Part shown: one piece after another, positions 44,701 through 53,245 of the stretch
Layout of the letters: the number at the start of each line of letters is the position of its first letter
Position numbering within the stretch: position 1 is the stretch's first letter
Assembly (NCBI RefSeq): GCF_002260525.1
Contig: NZ_MRYI01000007.1
Location: 168,350-232,349 of the forward strand
DNA: 64,000 nucleotides
Direction of reading: 5' to 3'
From: Hahella sp. CCB-MM4
Lineage (GTDB): Bacteria; Pseudomonadota; Gammaproteobacteria; Pseudomonadales; Oleiphilaceae
Program-made: the position numbers and the translations under genes
The notes under the pieces: generated by a model
What the model saw: only the letters and a program-made list of their open reading frames with translations
What the model was told of the DNA's origin: nothing
The model's database searches: none

Positions 44701-44880
44701 TATATCGATTTGCTTGGGAGCAAAAGGAGGAAAGACTTCCTGATTGAGCGACATGACACCCGTCAGTCCAGACAGCAATACAATCATTAGCAGAAGGCTG
44801 CCTGCAACCGGATGATAGATAAACCAACTGACAATACCGGATGGCCTACGCTTTAAGTCTGAGCTAAAAGCTTTATTCAT
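41737..44880 (-). CDS. RND multidrug efflux permease (AcrB/HAE1 type)
   Basis: A 1047-residue inner-membrane proton antiporter with twelve helices in two halves. Typical segments are GIVSWFIYHPVAGSLLLMIV at the start, the GLIVDDALVIGESIY stretch with the conserved Asp pair, and a second-half GVLINNGLLLVDAY. It pumps compounds out via the MFP and TolC-type partners upstream. The first codon overlaps the adaptor gene by 8 bp. It is the last gene of a four-gene unit. Confidence 0.92.
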   Translation of the reverse strand: MNKAFSSDLKRRPSGIVSWFIYHPVAGSLLLMIVLLSGLTGVMSLNQEVFPPFAPKQIDISFDVRGASPQDVERLVILKVEQALAGLSGIKRILATAEQDQAQITVELTREASQDGMLNMIKSRVDAIDTFPSYAERPVFSAPEPTEAMMIVSLYGDLPILALLEQGQRLEKALSALPGVSYARIQNPPEMQVSIAVMPMSLNEYGLTLNDIATAISRHSLNLSTGVIETQSGRLNLRTTSQAVKPEDFLRIPVKSLPDGRQLTIRDLADVRTEPAMDYSPSRFNGSPALTLDIRRNAGAGLASVSQEVSEFLVGYQQKLGRHLQVEAWMDESREFTSRSNLLIKNGLTGFLLICLIMGVFIHWRVAFWTAAGIPVSIMGAMAILYFSGMDISLNAITLFGFLIALGLIVDDALVIGESIYSETKNYGHNVANVVAGADKVALPSTFGALTTIAAFFPLTLTKGEMGSRMGSLGIVVICCLLASLLESKLILPGHLRHSPRPSRNPMITWLEGLWGRVQSKAGRGLSVVCEEIYFPILRWALNHPWKILLAATGIFSLSIAIIAMGFVRTSILPDIADYEVSGSFRLNANISRPQREQIARRLEDSLSLTGDDIKDQYQLNYEPIQRYLIDINNQTINFNIEIAAVENAPFDAHEVARLWRERLPKLPSIASLAISGGSGGDEQVAIQLSSDDPANLEEAIHRVKQYLAGIDGVIDIRDGTSTRFREVVLAVTPEGKSAGVTQRWLSEQIRASFYGVEAQRIQNDQQEWRVMVGFPDDYQQTLANLREMLIPLPNGSFAPLSTIATIDYSQSSTSLLRINARRSFIVQAGTLPPLTPEEVVEEAERNLLANLSTVFPGVSYSIEGEVKDSSKSVESLLSTTLLALFIIFALMAIPMRSYRYPLVILALAPLGLVGVILGHWVVGIPLSLISIFGLVGLTGVLINNGLLLVDAYRKNIALDMSVTEAIVGACMQRFRPVFLTSVTTCAGVMPLLWESDPEALWLVPIAVSLGGGVMLGTLLTLVTLPAVLVLLESNGESSSLPYNKFH

Positions 44881-46036
44881 GCTGATCTCCAGATACGTCT
44901 GCCAAAGAAGCGGAGTGACCCTGATAGGCCGGCGCGCCTTCCCAAAGCTGTTCTATATCCTGCGTAACCACCTGTAATGTGTCTCCGGTGAGGATGTTTT
45001 CGGGTGGTGGGATAAAAGCGTAACCGTGACTTCGATAATTGATTTGGGCTGATATCTCTTTGAGTTGGCCCTGCTCCAGAATAAAGAAGGTTCCCCTTTG
45101 GGTGAGGGAAGACTCGGGTATGGCATAGAGCGGCAGGAAATCTCCAAAGGTTATTTGAGCAGAGACGAAAGTTCCTGGACGCAAGGGAGGCTGGGCCTTA
45201 AACGGCTGATGGAATACGGTATATGCATTCACCTGCCGGCTTTCTTTATCGATGATCGGTGCCAGCGCCAGGCCTTTGCTGTTCCAAGCGCTTTCCCGGG
45301 AGTGGTCCCGGCCGGAACTTAGAGCGATATTTACTTGCTCTAACTTCGTGAACCCCAGTAGATCGGCGTGTTCCTGAGATAGTGTTAGTTTGATGCGCAC
45401 CTGATCCGCGCTGACCAGATACCCCAGGGATGATCCCATACTTACCCAGTCACCCTCGCTGGTATTGCGGCGTATAATCCAGCCCGAAAACGGCGCTCGT
45501 ATTTCTGCCGACTGTAAATCTGCTTTGGCTCTTATAACTTGGTCACGAGCACTTTCCAAGCGTGCCCGAGCTGCTTTAAGTTGAGGTTCTTGTATAGCCA
45601 GTGCAGGGGGAGGTGTTGAATTGTTAGAGAACCAGTCCTCACGTGCACTTTCACTGGCGGCTTGCTGTTGCAGCAGCTCAAGTTCTGCGACTGCCTGGGT
45701 ACTTAGAGCATTGCTAAGCTGAGCCTGATAGTCAGTTTTGTCCAGTCTGAGCAGCAACGCTCCTTTTTTGACAAAGACGCCTGGTTCAAAAATAGCGGTA
45801 ACTTCCGTGACGGTAGCCGCTATGCGACTGGCAATCGTGCTGGTTTGGAAGGCTTCAGCTTCTCCATAAGTCCGAAACTGTCGCTGATGGGGTTTCAATT
45901 CAACGGGAGTCGTCTGAACCTCAATTCCTGAATCTATTTTGCCGGGGACTGACAATGCGTCGGCTGCAGACGTTGCATCAGTGATCAGGGGTAGCAGAAA
46001 GAGTATTGCTAAGAGTGGTAGTTTTAAGTTACACAT
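44873..46036 (-). CDS. RND periplasmic adaptor (membrane fusion protein)
   Basis: A 387-residue protein with a signal peptide (residues 1-23), a lipoyl-like halves motif (ASRIAATVTEVTAIFEPG and IRAPFSGWIIRRNTSEGDWV), and between them an alpha-hairpin rich in Ala, Gln and Glu. It bridges the permease and the outer-membrane channel. The ATG has AGGAAAT upstream. It sits between the OMF and RND genes of the unit. Confidence 0.9.
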   Translation of the reverse strand: MCNLKLPLLAILFLLPLITDATSAADALSVPGKIDSGIEVQTTPVELKPHQRQFRTYGEAEAFQTSTIASRIAATVTEVTAIFEPGVFVKKGALLLRLDKTDYQAQLSNALSTQAVAELELLQQQAASESAREDWFSNNSTPPPALAIQEPQLKAARARLESARDQVIRAKADLQSAEIRAPFSGWIIRRNTSEGDWVSMGSSLGYLVSADQVRIKLTLSQEHADLLGFTKLEQVNIALSSGRDHSRESAWNSKGLALAPIIDKESRQVNAYTVFHQPFKAQPPLRPGTFVSAQITFGDFLPLYAIPESSLTQRGTFFILEQGQLKEISAQINYRSHGYAFIPPPENILTGDTLQVVTQDIEQLWEGAPAYQGHSASLADVSGDQHE

Positions 46037-46050
46037 GAATTGACTATTTC

Positions 46051-47478
46051 CTAATGGACGGGTATCCCGATTTCAGGACGAACATTCTCCGGTAGACTGG
46101 GGCGCCCCAGAGCCAGCTGTAATGCGACCCAGTTGCGTAGACAGTCTGCCTGCATGTTGACTGCCTGCTGACTAAGCTCAATGACCCGCCGCTGTGAACT
46201 CAGATAGTCCCTAAGAGTCTTCAGCCCCCGCTGGTAGTCTCGTTTGTCGTTTTCAGCGACTTTTATAGCAATGCTTTGAGCACGTTCGATTGCTTGCCAC
46301 TCCCGTTTCATCTGAAGGGTGTTATGAGCTGTCTGTTCAACTTCGAAAAATGCGTTAAGCAGGGTGTCGGTATATCTCCAAAAAGCTTGGTCTGCCTGGG
46401 AAGCAGCCAGATTCACACGGGCTTTAAGTGTGCGTCGATCTAGCAGCGGCTGGAGCAGGTTGGCGGAGGTTGTGAGAGTCGATTCCTGACTGCTGGTTCC
46501 TGAAAGGTCCCCCGTCAGGATTTTAGGGAGAATATTCAAACTGAGGCGGGGGAACAGATCCGCATATGCTGCAGAAGCCGCAGCGTCGGTTGCGGCTAAA
46601 TGTGCTTGAGCCATTAGAATATCGGGCCTTTGCATCATAATACGGGCCGGTGAATCCATTCTGGCGATTTCCGGCACTTCAGGTAACTCTGTTGGAAGTC
46701 GCTTTCGGTCGAAAGTCGGATACTGCCCCAGAATAATTTTGATGTTTCTGGCGCTCTTTCCAAGTTGTCTGCGGGTTTGCTCAAGTGCCGATTCGGCCAG
46801 TGCCAGCTCGGTTAGGGTGTACTGCAAATCTCCGTTGCTTACCTGTCCCCGCGCGACATTTCTTCTGACAGAGTTCACGACAGCCTTCCAGTTATTGAGG
46901 GCGTTTTGCTGCAGCACCTCCAATAAAGACAGTTCGGCTATTGTTATCCAGGCCTGAGCGATTTGTGCAGTCAAAGAAAATACCTGATAGCGGAACTCAT
47001 GCTCTACGCTGATTCGTTGCCATCTTGCCTGTTCTTCCAGAGCTTCCTGTTTGCCCCATAGATCAAACTCCCAGCTCATATCCAGATGAAGAATCCATCC
47101 TTCCGTATCGTCGTTTCTATTGCCGGACAGGCCGTGGGCCTTGTCGGCACTGAGTCGAGAATCTATTTGCAGGCCCCCGGAGGAATTAATCTGCTGCTGC
47201 CGGTAACCCGTTGCTTTTAGCTTCTCGCTGACTTCCAGCAGACTGGCATTGCTCTTCAGGGCTTGCCTGACCCATTGTTCAAGGTCAGACGAGCCTAGTT
47301 GGTGGATCCACCCGGTAGAGGGGGCCTGCCGGATTTCTGTGTCGGATATTTGCCATTGGGGGGCTATATTGAAGGGAAGTGTCTGGACGTCATGCTGCGG
47401 GGGAGCTCCTGTACAACCCGTGACCAGCATCAGGCCTAGCATGATAGTCGCCGTGAGTGATGCAGGCTTAGAACGCAT
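46051..47478 (-). CDS. TolC-like outer-membrane efflux lipoprotein (NodT/OprM type)
   Basis: A 475-residue protein with a lipobox LVTGC at the end of its signal sequence. Two long coiled-coil Ala/Gln-rich repeats (AQIAQAWITIAELSLLEVLQ and AARARL-like heptads in the second half) give the trimeric channel. The ATG at 47478 is preferred because AGGA precedes it by seven bases; it overlaps the MipA gene by about 11 bp. Confidence 0.88.
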   Translation of the reverse strand: MRSKPASLTATIMLGLMLVTGCTGAPPQHDVQTLPFNIAPQWQISDTEIRQAPSTGWIHQLGSSDLEQWVRQALKSNASLLEVSEKLKATGYRQQQINSSGGLQIDSRLSADKAHGLSGNRNDDTEGWILHLDMSWEFDLWGKQEALEEQARWQRISVEHEFRYQVFSLTAQIAQAWITIAELSLLEVLQQNALNNWKAVVNSVRRNVARGQVSNGDLQYTLTELALAESALEQTRRQLGKSARNIKIILGQYPTFDRKRLPTELPEVPEIARMDSPARIMMQRPDILMAQAHLAATDAAASAAYADLFPRLSLNILPKILTGDLSGTSSQESTLTTSANLLQPLLDRRTLKARVNLAASQADQAFWRYTDTLLNAFFEVEQTAHNTLQMKREWQAIERAQSIAIKVAENDKRDYQRGLKTLRDYLSSQRRVIELSQQAVNMQADCLRNWVALQLALGRPSLPENVRPEIGIPVH

Positions 47479-48436
47479 ATCCAATTCCTAGTATCAACGA
47501 GGTTTCCTGACCTTTATCGACCAGGGGACTGTCTTCGACAGCCCCGTTCAGAATGGTGTGTGAAACCTGACCCATGACGCTCCAGGAACGGGTGAATTGC
47601 CATATAGTGGTAACCCCCACTGAATACTCCACACCGGCACCAACATCATAGGCGGGGCGGAATGCGGTCCCGAATTCTTCATCGACACCATAGTAATATT
47701 GATTAAAGTCACTGCTGTGATAATGAGCTGATATGGATGGAGCGAGTATTACTGTGTCGGAAAGATTGAAATCACGGCCCAGTCTGAGTTCTGCACTGAG
47801 GCCGGAATGGCTGTTGCTGACATCCGTGAGCAGGGTGCTTGAAATGTCTACCCACGAGAGGTTGTAATCCAGCTGAAAACCCGCGTCTACTGCTAGTTTG
47901 CGATCCTCCAATCCATCATAAAGCCGACTATTGTTTTCGATACTTTCCTGATCGTACCCCTGTCCCGGGCTGATCTGTAAAAGTGGAGATACTTGCAGTA
48001 AATTTGATTGGTAGGCGTAGTATCCGAAAGTCAGTCCCTGCATCCAGAAATTGCCTATTTCAGCGGAAATTAGAGGTATGGGTTTTATTCCGGAGGACTG
48101 ATCTTTGTATATGCCGCTGTCATATTTCACGCCAAACCCCACTATCCAGGGCTGTCCGATATCTTCCTGAACCGATGTGAGCTCACCAGACTGGGTCACA
48201 ACAGCGTCGAAGGGCTGCCCCTCAGATTTGACTTCAACGTTATCGATTCGATCCTCGGTCACTGATAATTCGCGAGTTTTTGTTAGCACCGTATCAGGGG
48301 ATATGGTTGTAATTTTCGTTCTTACCTGTTCGGGCGAAATAGCTGAAGCTTTGGCTGCTACCAATAGCTGGCCAAGCAATAAAGCAGGTAAGTAAAAATT
48401 CGAAGGGGAAAAATTTAAATCGACAGCAGTTTTCAT
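47468..48436 (-). CDS. MipA/OmpV-family outer-membrane protein
   Basis: A 322-residue protein with a signal peptide (cleavage near AKA-SA) and a beta-barrel C-terminus ending in Phe (LGIGYAF). The phrases FWMQGLTFGYYAYQ, LSAELRLGRDF and SVMGQVSHTIL are typical of MipA/OmpV proteins, which help MltA and cell-wall processes in E. coli and are often induced by stress. Being the first gene of the efflux unit is a frequent arrangement in gammaproteobacteria. Confidence 0.82.
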   Translation of the reverse strand: MKTAVDLNFSPSNFYLPALLLGQLLVAAKASAISPEQVRTKITTISPDTVLTKTRELSVTEDRIDNVEVKSEGQPFDAVVTQSGELTSVQEDIGQPWIVGFGVKYDSGIYKDQSSGIKPIPLISAEIGNFWMQGLTFGYYAYQSNLLQVSPLLQISPGQGYDQESIENNSRLYDGLEDRKLAVDAGFQLDYNLSWVDISSTLLTDVSNSHSGLSAELRLGRDFNLSDTVILAPSISAHYHSSDFNQYYYGVDEEFGTAFRPAYDVGAGVEYSVGVTTIWQFTRSWSVMGQVSHTILNGAVEDSPLVDKGQETSLILGIGYAF

Positions 48437-48654
48437 GAAATACTCCAGAAGGACTTTGCTTGATACAAGCGTTTCGAATAAGTAACGGGAGCATTATCAG
48501 AAAGGGGCTGTGTAGCCTTTGTCACCTCGGCGTGAAGAGGGTGTGAAAATCAGTATTATTTTTGGATATACAAGGTGTCAAAAAGGAAGAGCTGAATATA
48601 AAAACGCATCTTCTGATGCTTGAAGTATCCAGCGAGATAAATGCACGGAAATAA

Positions 48655-50025
48655 TTAAAGATGAAGAATGATACGGGTCCCCCCGTTTTTCCGGTGCTGA
48701 ATATCGAGCTTCCAGTGACGTAATTGACAGATACGCCTGACAATGTTCAGGCCGAGTCCCATGCCTTCGGGACTTTCAGCTTCTCCGCCCATTGATGTCT
48801 GGGAGGGAAACCCCTTGCCGGTATCCTCGACTGTGATGGATTGACTATCCGCGCTGATTTCGACTGTACCTTCGGTAGTGTACTGAAATGCATTGCGTAC
48901 GAGGTTGTTCATGACAATTGACAGCAGCTGCAACGGCTGTTCAACCTGCAGATTACCGGGAATGCCGTTAATAAGCTGTATTGGTTTGTCGCGGAGAAGA
49001 TAGGCATTCTTATCAAGTGCGGACTGGGCGAGGCCCTGGAGTAACAATTGTTGTTTTGACTCGCTGTGACTTTCCTCTTTTCCTAATAGCATGAAACTCT
49101 CAATCAAATGGGTCATATCCTGATTGGCGCGACTGGCACGCAAAAGCAGGCTGTGCAGTTTTTCATTGTCCCCGACCAGGGGAATGGCAAGCTCCAAGGC
49201 CATTCTACTACTGGTGACCGGTGTTCGGAGTTCATGACTGGCATCTCTTGCGAAGGCCTTTTCGCGCTCAACAAAATCTTCAATTCTCCGCAACATTGCA
49301 TTGATGCGATTGGCCAGAAAGCCCACTTCGTCTGGGTAGTAGTGGCCTTTCAATACAGGCTTGTGATCAACAGTGGCCGAATCAACATCCTGACTGAGGC
49401 GGGTAAGAGGAGCAACCACATGGCGGGCAATGCCATGCCCCACCAACACCGCAACAATTAGGGTAAATATGACACTGATACCCAGAAGTGAGACAGAGCC
49501 CAATAGTGCATAAGTCGTCTGGAGATCGAATCCACTGACATCCGTCAGATAATAGAAATATGCCTCAGTAGAGGATGGCTCCAGAGAAGAATTAATTCTA
49601 GATTGGGGTAGTGAGCTTCGGACGACATGGATCTTTTTTCCCTGAGACCTCAGTTCGAAAATCTGATATCCCTGTCTGGTCTCGCTGACATTCTCCGTCA
49701 GTACAAGCTCTTCAAGTGTTTTGGTATTCGGGGGGATCGGAATATCAGATCTCAAAAGTTTAAGCTCGAAGAGTAGGTACTTGATAAAACTCTCGTCATT
49801 ACCGATAAATGTTCTTTCATTGGAACCGAACCCGCTTTGGGCTTGTCCATCGATATAGATTCCGACACCGTGGCTGGCTTCATTGGCAATGTGCCAATTA
49901 AATAATTCATCATCATTGATTTCTGCAACGAACAAAACCAAAAGGCTGAAGCAAACTGTCACTGCCAGGGCAAATAGAACAAAGCTGGTTAGAATTCGGA
50001 ATCGGAGACTCTGCAGGAAGTTCAC
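48655..50025 (-). CDS. Sensor histidine kinase
   Basis: A 456-residue membrane kinase starting at GTG. Two membrane helices (residues 11-33 and about 170-197) flank a periplasmic domain; a HAMP-like region follows; the phospho-accepting His264 is in ASHELRTPV and the ATP-binding region has VEDTGKGF and GLGLNIVRR. Start overlaps the stop of the response-regulator gene by 4 bp. It is probably the sensor that controls the efflux unit downstream. Confidence 0.9.
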   Translation of the reverse strand: MNFLQSLRFRILTSFVLFALAVTVCFSLLVLFVAEINDDELFNWHIANEASHGVGIYIDGQAQSGFGSNERTFIGNDESFIKYLLFELKLLRSDIPIPPNTKTLEELVLTENVSETRQGYQIFELRSQGKKIHVVRSSLPQSRINSSLEPSSTEAYFYYLTDVSGFDLQTTYALLGSVSLLGISVIFTLIVAVLVGHGIARHVVAPLTRLSQDVDSATVDHKPVLKGHYYPDEVGFLANRINAMLRRIEDFVEREKAFARDASHELRTPVTSSRMALELAIPLVGDNEKLHSLLLRASRANQDMTHLIESFMLLGKEESHSESKQQLLLQGLAQSALDKNAYLLRDKPIQLINGIPGNLQVEQPLQLLSIVMNNLVRNAFQYTTEGTVEISADSQSITVEDTGKGFPSQTSMGGEAESPEGMGLGLNIVRRICQLRHWKLDIQHRKNGGTRIILHL

Positions 50026-50693
50026 TTGTCGACCACTCGAAAGCCATGGCCCTGCACAGTATGGATGAGTGGCTTTTTAAAAGGGCGGTCAATGAGCTGT
50101 CGTAGCTTATAGATATGACTACGCAAGGAATCACTGTCAGGTAGGTCATCCCCCCAAACCTCATGAGTGAGTTGCTCCCGTGACACAAGCTTGGGAGAAT
50201 GCTGCATCAAAGTTTGCAGAAGCTTGAAGGTAATTGGAGCAAGTTCAATTTCTCTGCCATCACGGAATACTTCATGAGTATCCAGGTTAATATGGAGATC
50301 ACCGATATGTAGGGAGTTATTATTTCCGCCATAGTAACGTTTGGCGATAGCCCCCAGACGCGCATACAACTCCTGCAGTTCGAAAGGTTTGACCAAGTAG
50401 TCATCGGCACCACTGGCAAAACCTTCCAATTTATCATTCAACGTATCCCGAGCCGTCAGAAACAACACTGGTCGATAATCATTTTTTTCCTGGCGAAGCG
50501 TCCGACAAAGCTGTAATCCATCCATTCCTGGTATGGCAATGTCAAAAATATAGAGGTCATATTCATGATTGACAGCCTGATAAAGACCCGACAGACCATT
50601 ATAAGCAAAATCACATTCACATCCCTGGGCTTCCAGGAACTCAGCGATACTCGCCGCAATATCTTCGTTATCTTCCACCAGCAATATTCGCAT
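50022..50693 (-). CDS. OmpR-family response regulator
   Basis: A 223-residue regulator. The receiver has the acidic pair Glu7-Asp8 (LVEDNED), phospho-acceptor Asp51 in LYIFDIAIPGMDG and Lys about 100 in YLVKPFE. The winged-helix DNA-binding domain covers about 130-220 (ELAPITFKLLQTLMQHSPKL, DLPDSDSLRSHIYKLRQLID). It is the first gene of a two-gene unit with the kinase. Confidence 0.92.
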   Translation of the reverse strand: MRILLVEDNEDIAASIAEFLEAQGCECDFAYNGLSGLYQAVNHEYDLYIFDIAIPGMDGLQLCRTLRQEKNDYRPVLFLTARDTLNDKLEGFASGADDYLVKPFELQELYARLGAIAKRYYGGNNNSLHIGDLHINLDTHEVFRDGREIELAPITFKLLQTLMQHSPKLVSREQLTHEVWGDDLPDSDSLRSHIYKLRQLIDRPFKKPLIHTVQGHGFRVVDK

Positions 50694-50778
50694 ACAGTCT
50701 GCCCAATACTCTTTTCAGCTTAAAATTCAGATTACACCATTTTGCGTGAAATTGATGTGAAACGGCATTATGGGGTGT

Positions 50779-51636
50779 CTATTTCACTGTGAGTGATGAC
50801 AGCAGAATTTCCACCAACGCCGGGCGTTCTGGATAATGGGGATGTATTGCGACGATGGGGCGTGTGAGCTCAGGGTTGGTCAAGGGAGTGGTTTCAAGGT
50901 GAGGGAATTGCTGAGCAATACCCGCCCATAATGGAATTACTGAGACGCCAGCCCCCTCGCTGACCATTTGAGCAATGGTGTGCAATGCGTCGAGGTCGGC
51001 TATGACATTCGGTTGCAGCCTTCTTTCTTTTAGCCACTGTGCAACCTTATGCCCACCCCAGGAATTCTGGTCATAGCGAATATAAGGGTTTTCCTTTAAG
51101 GCTTTCTCAATACTTTCTGAGTTTTCCTGGCAAATCAGCGCATATCTCTCTTCAAAAAGCAGTGTCTGGCTCAGTGCCTTAGGTAGAGGGAATGCTGGGG
51201 CTACGGTGATAGCGATATCCACCTTTTGCTGCTGTACCGCTTCATAAAGTGACGCGGAAGTGCCTGGAGTAATCTGACATCTGGCTTTGGGGGCAATCTG
51301 GTTGATCTGGGTCAGGGCTTTCGGGAACAGGCTGCTAAGTACGCTATCTATTGCGCCGATTCTGATGGGGCCGGTGAGCCCGTCCTGATCAATATCTCCG
51401 CGTAGCGCCTCGCTTTGCTGCACAATATGCTTTGCTCTTGGCAGCAGGCTGACGGCTTGAGGTGTCGGCAAGGCTTTAAGGCTGGAGCGATCCAGTAACT
51501 GGCAGTTCAGCTCCTGCTCAAGAGCCTGGATTCTCTGGCTGATGGCCGCTGGAGTCAGGTTTTGGGCTCTGGCTGCACCGGCAATCGAACCCTGTTCAAC
51601 CACCAGAATCAAACTCTGCAGGAATCGACTATCCAT
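50779..51636 (-). CDS. LysR-family transcriptional regulator
   Basis: A 285-residue regulator: the helix-turn-helix lies at about 3-60 (ILVVEQGSIAGAARAQNLTPAAISQRIQALE), the effector domain from about 90 to the end. Its start faces the VOC gene across a 150-bp region with four 14-bp repeats, a likely binding array. It probably controls the VOC gene and the dehydrogenase that follows. Confidence 0.85.
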   Translation of the reverse strand: MDSRFLQSLILVVEQGSIAGAARAQNLTPAAISQRIQALEQELNCQLLDRSSLKALPTPQAVSLLPRAKHIVQQSEALRGDIDQDGLTGPIRIGAIDSVLSSLFPKALTQINQIAPKARCQITPGTSASLYEAVQQQKVDIAITVAPAFPLPKALSQTLLFEERYALICQENSESIEKALKENPYIRYDQNSWGGHKVAQWLKERRLQPNVIADLDALHTIAQMVSEGAGVSVIPLWAGIAQQFPHLETTPLTNPELTRPIVAIHPHYPERPALVEILLSSLTVK

Positions 51637-51701
51637 AAGAAATTCTTTTGATGAGATATAGACAATTATAGTAACGCTTATCGATGTCTAAAGGTACACT
51701 T

Positions 51702-51757
51702 TGGACTCTCCATATAGGACAGTCCATACAAGACTGTCTAAATAGGACTGTCTAAAT
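51702..51757. repeat. 14-bp repeat, four tandem copies in a divergent promoter
   Basis: TGGACTCTCCATAT, AGGACAGTCCATAC, AAGACTGTCTAAAT and AGGACTGTCTAAAT (from 51702, 51716, 51730, 51744). The copies are degenerate but keep a GGAC(T/A)GTC(C/T) core. It lies between the LysR gene and the VOC gene and could bind the LysR regulator. Confidence 0.65.
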
Positions 51758-51784
51758 AAGAGAGAGCATAAGAGGAGATTGACG

Positions 51785-52198
51785 ATGGCTTCTGTGTTTC
51801 ACCTTGCCCTGAATGTAACGGACCTGGAGCAGGCAAGGGCCTTTTATATCGGATTACTGGGAGCTACGGAAGGGCGCAGCGCAGAAACCTGGGTGGATAT
51901 CGATTTTTTCGGACACCAGGTTTCATTGCATCTGGGTGAACCATTTTCCACCAAGGCAACAGGCCGGGTAGGAGATCACCTTGTTCCTATGCCACACTTT
52001 GGTGTGATTCTTCCTTTGGAGCAATTCAAAGTACTGGCCAAGCGGTTGGTCGATGAGCGGCTGAAGTTTGAGATTGAACCCTTCGTGCGTTTCAAGGGAG
52101 AGCCGGGTGAACAGCATACCATGTTCTTCCGGGATCCCTGTGGTAATCCTATTGAGATTAAAGGCTTTGCAGAACAAAGCGGAATTTTTGCCGGATGA
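51785..52198 (+). CDS. VOC-family (glyoxalase/bleomycin-resistance fold) protein
   Basis: A 137-residue protein with paired beta-alpha-beta-beta-beta units; a His early (SVFHLALNVTDLEQARAFYI), a strand VDIDFFGHQVSLHLG, and the end PCGNPIEIKGF supply the metal ligands usual for the fold (His, His, Glu). Members are dioxygenases, isomerases or resistance proteins. The ATG at 51785 is chosen for the AGAGGAG upstream. Confidence 0.82.
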   Translation: MASVFHLALNVTDLEQARAFYIGLLGATEGRSAETWVDIDFFGHQVSLHLGEPFSTKATGRVGDHLVPMPHFGVILPLEQFKVLAKRLVDERLKFEIEPFVRFKGEPGEQHTMFFRDPCGNPIEIKGFAEQSGIFAG

Positions 52199-52254
52199 TG
52201 AGTTCTTGCACCAGAATAATGACTGTTTCTTTCCGACGAGGTGGCGTCTAAGTA

Positions 52255-53193
52255 ATGTTAATCCCCTTAATTCACCAGTTAGACTCCGATGAGGCCGAAA
52301 AATGGCTAAAGATACTTCGGGAGAAAATGCCTGGATATCAAATTCAGGAACTGAAAGATTGCAGCGACGAGGAGCGTCAGAAAGTTCGTGTTGCCATTGT
52401 AGCCAATCCCAATCCTGATGAGCTCAAGCTATTGCCGGCTCTGGAGTGGGTTCACTCTTTGTGGGCGGGGGTGGAATCCTTGCTTGTCGGACTGAAGGAT
52501 CACCCGGTCGCTATTGTCCGTCTCAAAGATCCGACTTTGGCGCACGTGATGTCAGAAGCGGTGTTGGCTTGGGTGCTTTATCTGCATCGGGATATGCCTG
52601 TTTACAGGCTTCAGCAGCGCCAGAAGCTATGGCGCCAGATCAGCTATCGAGCAGCCAGCCAATGCCGGGTTCTGGTCCTGGGATTAGGTGAATTAGGGTT
52701 GGCCAGCGTGCTGCGGCTACAGCAAAACGGCTTCTCGGTGTCAGGCTGGAGCCGGCAACCAAAGAAGGTGCCGGGGGTGAAATGCTATTCCGGACGTGAG
52801 GGTCTACAAGATGCCGTCAAATACGCGGATATTCTGGTTAACCTTTTACCTCAGACAACGCAGACAATCGGGCTTATCGACAGGCAGCTTCTTGCAGGTC
52901 TGCCAGAGGGTGCGTCCCTAATTAATTTTGGTCGGGGCGCAACGGTCAACACCGATGACTTAATCGACAGGTTGAATTCCGGTGAGCTAAATCATGCGGT
53001 TTTGGATGTGTTTGAAGTTGAACCATTGCCGCAGGATTCTCCGCTATGGCATCACGCGAGAGTGACGGTCCTGCCTCACATTTCAGCGCCGACAGATTAT
53101 GTTACGGCTAGTAATATCGTTGCCAGGAACATAGCCGGCTTTTTCAAGAAAGGAATAATGCCGGCGTGTGTCGATAAGCAGCGGGGCTATTAG
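52255..53193 (+). CDS. D-isomer-specific 2-hydroxyacid dehydrogenase (GhrA-like)
   Basis: A 312-residue NAD(P)-dependent enzyme. The Rossmann GLGELG motif is near residue 143 and NFGRGATVNTDDL near residue 222, followed by the catalytic pair Glu in VFEVEPL and His in LPHISAP. It resembles glyoxylate/hydroxypyruvate reductase A. It lies 56 bases from the VOC gene, so they are probably co-transcribed. Confidence 0.82.
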   Translation: MLIPLIHQLDSDEAEKWLKILREKMPGYQIQELKDCSDEERQKVRVAIVANPNPDELKLLPALEWVHSLWAGVESLLVGLKDHPVAIVRLKDPTLAHVMSEAVLAWVLYLHRDMPVYRLQQRQKLWRQISYRAASQCRVLVLGLGELGLASVLRLQQNGFSVSGWSRQPKKVPGVKCYSGREGLQDAVKYADILVNLLPQTTQTIGLIDRQLLAGLPEGASLINFGRGATVNTDDLIDRLNSGELNHAVLDVFEVEPLPQDSPLWHHARVTVLPHISAPTDYVTASNIVARNIAGFFKKGIMPACVDKQRGY

Positions 53194-53245
53194 TGCGAAA
53201 CTCCCCGTTTGTGTCCCTGAACTGACGACATCTGTTATCCCCGGC

